Below, piece after piece: positions 5,416 through 8,469 of a stretch of 8,469 nucleotides of DNA (position 1 is its first letter; every line of letters begins with the position of its first letter). A program made the translations under genes and the position numbers. The stretch comes from Gemmatimonadota bacterium (lineage in GTDB: Bacteria > Gemmatimonadota > Gemmatimonadetes > Gemmatimonadales > GWC2-71-9): assembly GCA_024640185.1 (NCBI GenBank), contig JAHEFN010000088.1, forward strand, positions 1-8,469, written 5' to 3'. Under the pieces are notes generated by a model. It did no database searches. It had not been told where the DNA came from and saw only the letters and a list, made by a program, of their open reading frames with translations.

Positions 5416-6540
5416 TCAGTCTGCGGTGTAGCGGCGGTGCCAGTCGTCGGCCCAGCCCGCAAAGGTTCCGTCGATGATCCGTCTCCTGGCCGTCTCCGCG
5501 AGGCGGATCAGGAAACGGATGTTGTGGATCGAGACCAGCCGCTGGCCGAGTTGCTCCTCCACCACGAAGAGGTGGCGCAGGTAGCCTCGGGAGAAGCGGG
5601 TACAGGCCTCGCAGTCGCAGTCCTGGTCCAATGGCGACTCGTCGAGCCGCAGACGGGCGCCCCGAACCTGGAGCTTGCCGTCTGCGGTCCAGGCGCTGCC
5701 ATGGCGACCGTTACGCGTTGCTGCGACGCAATCGAACAAATCGACGCCCCTGGCGATCCCGGCCAACAGGTCGTCGGGGAATCCGACGCCCATAAGATAA
5801 CGGGGCCGATCGGCCGGCAGGTGCGGTTCGAGGCCCTCGAGAACCCGCTGCATCACCGGCTTCGGCTCGCCCACCGAGAGGCCGCCGACGGCCACGCCGG
5901 TCCAGTCGCCCCGATCGAGAATGCCGTCGAGCGAGGCGCGCCGGAGGTCGGCATGAGAGCCACCCTGTACGATCGGCCAGAGCGTCTGGCGCGCCGGGGC
6001 CTCTGCCGCGAGCGCAGCGTGTCGGTCCCGCGAGCGCTCGAGCCACCGGAGGGTCCGTTCCATCGCCTCCCGGGCCTCGTCGCGGGTGGCATCTCCCGGT
6101 GGCAAGTGGTCGAACGCCATCGCGATGTCGGCGCCGAGGTCCCACTGGATCTCCATCGACCGCTCGGGGGTGAGGTGGCGGGTGGATCCGTCGATGTGCG
6201 ACCTGAACTCGACCCCCTGCTCGTCGAGCTTGCGCATCCCGGCGAGCGAGAAGACCTGGAACCCACCCGAGTCGGTGAGCATCGGCAGCGGCCACCCGCT
6301 GAATCGATTGAGCCCCCCCATGCTGGCGATGACATCCTCGCCGGGTCGCAGGTGGAGATGGTAGGTGTTGCCGAGGATGATCTGTGCGCCGGTGCGCCGG
6401 ACCTCGTCGGGGTGCAGTCCGCGCACCGTGCCGTGGGTTCCCACCGGCATGAAGCAGGGCGTCTGGACCACGCCGTGGGGGAGGGTGAGCGTGCCGCTGC
6501 GGGCAGCCCCTTCGGTGGCCTCGAGTGAGAACTCAAACAC
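5416..6540 (-). CDS. tgt: Queuine/preQ1 tRNA-guanine transglycosylase
   Basis: Tgt exchanges guanine-34 of GUN-anticodon tRNAs (Asp, Asn, His, Tyr) for preQ1, the committed step of queuosine modification on tRNA. At 374 residues it is the usual bacterial length. Visible landmarks are TPCFMPVGTHGTV (27-39), ILGNTYHLHLRPG (55-67), TDSGGFQVFSL with Asp90 (89-99), WPIVQGG (188-194), VAVGGLSVGEP (216-226) and LMGVGFPDDLL (249-259). GVDLFDCV (265-272) holds the nucleophilic Asp, probably Asp267. The zinc ligands are Cys308, Cys310, Cys313 (CDCEAC) and His339 (SIHN). The start is the GTG at 6540, directly after the stop of the DinB-like gene; the N-terminus MFEFSLEATEGAARSG is typical of the family. 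No strong ribosome-binding site is seen, so translation is probably coupled. All catalytic and zinc residues are present. Confidence 0.98.
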   Translation of the reverse strand: MFEFSLEATEGAARSGTLTLPHGVVQTPCFMPVGTHGTVRGLHPDEVRRTGAQIILGNTYHLHLRPGEDVIASMGGLNRFSGWPLPMLTDSGGFQVFSLAGMRKLDEQGVEFRSHIDGSTRHLTPERSMEIQWDLGADIAMAFDHLPPGDATRDEAREAMERTLRWLERSRDRHAALAAEAPARQTLWPIVQGGSHADLRRASLDGILDRGDWTGVAVGGLSVGEPKPVMQRVLEGLEPHLPADRPRYLMGVGFPDDLLAGIARGVDLFDCVAATRNGRHGSAWTADGKLQVRGARLRLDESPLDQDCDCEACTRFSRGYLRHLFVVEEQLGQRLVSIHNIRFLIRLAETARRRIIDGTFAGWADDWHRRYTAD

Positions 6541-7068
6541 TCAGGCGACCGCCGCGAGCAGTCGATCGACTTGGCGCCGGTGGCGCAGGTCGTGTCCCGC
6601 CGTCATCCGGATCAGGCGATCGAACGACTCCTCGCCCCGTTCCGAGTGCATCCCGATGCATTGGATGTGGTCTTCCGGGGTGGCCGCTCGCCAGACGCGG
6701 AGGTTCCAGCGCCGCATCATGGCAAACGCCTCCAAGGCCTCTGCGGGGTCGGCTCCGGCGTAGTCGAACCGTGTCACCCAGCGGTTCTCGTCGAAGCCGG
6801 TGATCGGCGGACGCACCTCCGTGAGAGTGAGCCGGGCTCGCCAGCCAAAGACGATCTCGGTGTCGGCGAGATGGGCGAAGACCTGCCCGAGTGACCACTT
6901 GCCCTCGCCCTCCGGTTGGCGCAGCGCCGAGGCGGGAAGGTCTGCGGTTCGCTGGATGAGCCATGCCGGCGTCCCCTCCAGCACGGCGATCGGGTCCTGT
7001 GCGCCGAGCAACTGGAGGGTCTCGTCGACATACCCTCGCGTCAGCGAGGGCAACTTGGCATCGGTCAT
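6541..7068 (-). CDS. DinB/YfiT-like superfamily protein (putative metal-dependent transferase or hydrolase)
   Basis: The predicted 175-residue protein belongs by pattern to the DinB/YfiT four-helix-bundle superfamily. Members bind a divalent metal through three histidines; several are thiol (bacillithiol or mycothiol) transferases and many have no known role. The three ligands are visible: His66 in FAHLADTE, and His159 and His163 in AGHDLRHRRQ (HxxxH). The preceding GKWSLGQV matches the conserved entry to the first metal helix. I chose the ATG at 7068 because its ATGA overlaps the queA stop. A GTG at 7089 would add only seven residues and overlap queA further. It lies between queA and tgt, and its stop directly abuts the tgt start (TGAGTG). 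This family is unrelated to DNA polymerase IV, which shares the DinB name. Family assignment is good; substrate is unknown. Confidence 0.85.
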   Translation of the reverse strand: MTDAKLPSLTRGYVDETLQLLGAQDPIAVLEGTPAWLIQRTADLPASALRQPEGEGKWSLGQVFAHLADTEIVFGWRARLTLTEVRPPITGFDENRWVTRFDYAGADPAEALEAFAMMRRWNLRVWRAATPEDHIQCIGMHSERGEESFDRLIRMTAGHDLRHRRQVDRLLAAVA

Positions 7069-8114
7069 GGGGCTCTCGTCACGATGCACATGGCATCGCC
7101 ATAGGAGTAGAACCGGTAACGGGCCGCCACCGCATGGCGGTAGCCCTGCATCATCGCATCGTAACCGGCGAAGGCTGCCACCAACATCAGCAGGGTGCTG
7201 CGGGGCAGGTGAAAGTTGGTCACCAGCCGATCGACCACCCGGTATCGGAAGCCGGGAGTGATCATCAACCGGGTCTCAGCCTGGCCGGCGGTCACGGTGC
7301 CGTCGTCTCGAGCGGCGCTCTCGAGGGCCCGAACCACGGTGGTGCCGATCGCCCAGACGGCAGCCCCGCGCTGCCGTGCCGCCGCGATGGCGTCGGCGGC
7401 GTCCTTGGGAATCTCGAAACGCTCGGCATGCATCGGGTGACGACGGGGGTCCTCCTCCTCGACCGGCCGGAAGGTACCGGGTCCCACCTCAAGGTCGAGG
7501 GCGGTCACCTCGACGCCGCGGTGGCGAAGTTCCTCGAGCAGGGCCTCCGTGAAGTGCAACCCCGCCGTCGGTGCGGCCACGCTCCCCTCACGGTCGGCAT
7601 AGACGGTCTGGTAGCGGTGCTCGTCGCCGGCATCGGCGGGACGGCTGATGTAGGGGGGGAGTGGCAGCTGGCCGAAGCGCGCGATGGCGTCGGCCGCCGT
7701 GGCCCCAAGGAAGCGCACCTCGCGGAAGCCATCCTCACGCACGGTCACGGTCTCGACGGCGATGTCGTCGCCCAGCGCGATGTGGCGCCCGGGCTGGAGG
7801 GCCCTACCGGGCTTCCCCATCGCCAGCCATCGATCGTCACCCAACGGATGGAGGAGCAGCACCTCGGCGGGACGTCCCGAGGGGCGCCGGCCCAGCAGTC
7901 GGGCATGACGAACCTTGGTGGAGTTGAGCACCACCAGGTCACCCGGGGCAATCAGCCCGGGAAGGTCGGGGAAGGTGGCGTCACGAAACGCGCCGTTGGC
8001 CGGATCGACGACCAGCATCCGAGAGTCGCCCCGTACGGCCGTGGGGAGTTGGGCAATCAGGTCGTCGGGGAGGAGGTAATCGAAGTCAGAGGTGGTCCAC
8101 TGCCGCTCAGCCAT
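7065..8114 (-). CDS. queA: S-adenosylmethionine:tRNA ribosyltransferase-isomerase QueA
   Basis: QueA transfers and isomerises the ribosyl group of S-adenosylmethionine onto preQ1 at tRNA position 34, giving epoxyqueuosine. It acts after Tgt, which is encoded two genes downstream. The 349-residue product is full length. It shows the family landmarks in order: FDYLLPDDLIAQLP (11-24), SRMLVVD (31-37), LPLPPYISRP (150-159), YQTVYA (168-173), GSVAAPTAGLHFT (177-189), VGPGTFRPV (210-218), HPMHAE (226-231), AIGTTVVRALES (255-266), TNFHLPRSTLLMLVAAFAG (299-317) and YRFYSYGDAM (333-342). The ATG at 8114 lies inside the end of ruvB (8-bp overlap) with no clear Shine-Dalgarno sequence, so translational coupling is likely. 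One oddity: residue 209, before VGPGTF, is Glu, where the E. coli enzyme has His (LHVGAGTF). Confidence 0.98.
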   Translation of the reverse strand: MAERQWTTSDFDYLLPDDLIAQLPTAVRGDSRMLVVDPANGAFRDATFPDLPGLIAPGDLVVLNSTKVRHARLLGRRPSGRPAEVLLLHPLGDDRWLAMGKPGRALQPGRHIALGDDIAVETVTVREDGFREVRFLGATAADAIARFGQLPLPPYISRPADAGDEHRYQTVYADREGSVAAPTAGLHFTEALLEELRHRGVEVTALDLEVGPGTFRPVEEEDPRRHPMHAERFEIPKDAADAIAAARQRGAAVWAIGTTVVRALESAARDDGTVTAGQAETRLMITPGFRYRVVDRLVTNFHLPRSTLLMLVAAFAGYDAMMQGYRHAVAARYRFYSYGDAMCIVTRAP

Positions 8115-8469
8115 CGAGGAGCTGGCCCTGGGCGCCGCCGTCGCCGGGAGGGGTGACGCCGAGGCGTTGCCATGCGCGCGGGGTGGCCACCCTGCCGCGC
8201 GGGGTCCGTTCGAGGAAACCCTGCTGCATCAGGTACGGCTCGTAGACCTCCTCGACGGTGGCGGCATCCTCGCCAACCGCGGCAGCGATGGTGGTCAGCC
8301 CCACCGGTCCGCCGCCGAACTTCTCGATGATGGTGGCGAGGATCCGCGAGTCCATGTCGTCGAGTCCGAATTCATCGACGTTGAGTCGCGCCAGGGCGCT
8401 CGCGGCAATCTCGGCGCTGATGGTGCCATCGGCCTTCACCTCGGCAAAGTCCCGGACCCGACGCAGCAG
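8107..8469 (-). CDS. ruvB: Holliday junction branch-migration ATPase RuvB, C-terminal part (5' end beyond window)
   Basis: RuvB is the AAA+ motor that, with RuvA, drives branch migration of Holliday junctions during recombinational repair. Only the last 120 or so residues are inside the window; the Walker motifs lie outside. The reading frame stays open to the right edge, where it reads LLRRVRDFAEVKADG. This shows that the GTG at 8439 is an internal valine and not a start. What remains is the winged-helix DNA-binding domain. It contains the family signatures LNVDEFGLDDMD, IEKFGGGPVGL, EPYLMQQGF and LERTPRGRVAT, and ends in a short tail QGQLLDG, as in many RuvB proteins. The TGA stop overlaps the queA start by 8 bp, so the two are probably co-transcribed and translationally coupled. 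Identification is secure; full length cannot be judged. Confidence 0.97.
   Translation of the reverse strand: MLRRVRDFAEVKADGTISAEIAASALARLNVDEFGLDDMDSRILATIIEKFGGGPVGLTTIAAAVGEDAATVEEVYEPYLMQQGFLERTPRGRVATPRAWQRLGVTPPGDGGAQGQLLDG

Noticed and set aside
5437..6528. 363-residue open frame on the plus strand
   Set aside because: It mirrors tgt almost exactly on the opposite strand, and tgt has complete active-site and zinc motifs.
6541..7068. DNA polymerase IV, because of the DinB name
   Set aside because: The protein is 175 residues, a metal-binding helical bundle by motif, with no polymerase motifs. The shared name is historical.
6963..8156. 397-residue open frame on the plus strand
   Set aside because: It is antisense to queA and the end of the DinB-like gene, with low-complexity Gly/Arg/His composition and no recognisable motif.
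8107..8439. Separate 110-residue gene starting at GTG 8439
   Set aside because: The frame continues upstream to the window edge with RuvB-specific sequence, so it is the C-terminal part of ruvB.

Overview
The window is one unbroken, GC-rich (roughly two-thirds G+C by eye) bacterial housekeeping gene cluster. All thirteen genes lie on the minus strand. Reading in the direction of transcription, from the right edge to the left, the order is: ruvB (3' part only), queA, a DinB/YfiT-like protein, tgt, yajC, def, fmt, a ThiE/TenI-like protein, thiS, thiG, rsmB, a small membrane-anchored PASTA protein, and rpe (5' part only). Most junctions overlap by 1-8 bp or abut. The only real gap is 118 bp in front of thiS. 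I see no tRNA, rRNA, insertion sequence, CRISPR array or phage gene. The gene order and composition would suit a Gemmatimonadota-type chromosome or another high-GC, didermic, non-actinobacterial lineage. That placement is inferred from gene order and is not proven by any one marker.

Right part (about 5119-8469): the end of RuvB (Holliday-junction helicase motor) leads into queuosine tRNA modification. Tgt swaps guanine-34 for preQ1, and QueA adds the ribosyl-derived cyclopentane ring. A DinB-superfamily protein with an intact three-histidine metal site lies between them. YajC follows, but secD and secF, its usual followers, do not.

Middle part (about 1950-5119): def and fmt form the N-formylmethionine cycle pair. 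Fmt formylates initiator Met-tRNA and Def later removes the formyl group. A thiamine-thiazole cassette follows (ThiE/TenI-like, ThiS, ThiG), inserted between fmt and rsmB, which are neighbours in many bacteria. The 118-bp leader before thiS carries several inverted repeats and no recognisable TPP riboswitch. It is the most unexplained non-coding DNA in the window.

Left part (1-1953): RsmB (16S rRNA m5C methyltransferase) appears to start at a CTG codon overlapping the thiG stop. It is followed by a PASTA-only membrane protein and by rpe. In Bacillus and relatives a PASTA-domain Ser/Thr kinase lies between rsmB and rpe, so here the PASTA part holds the same place without a kinase. Apart from these points this is ordinary conserved gene content, and I did not find a convincing new multi-gene system.
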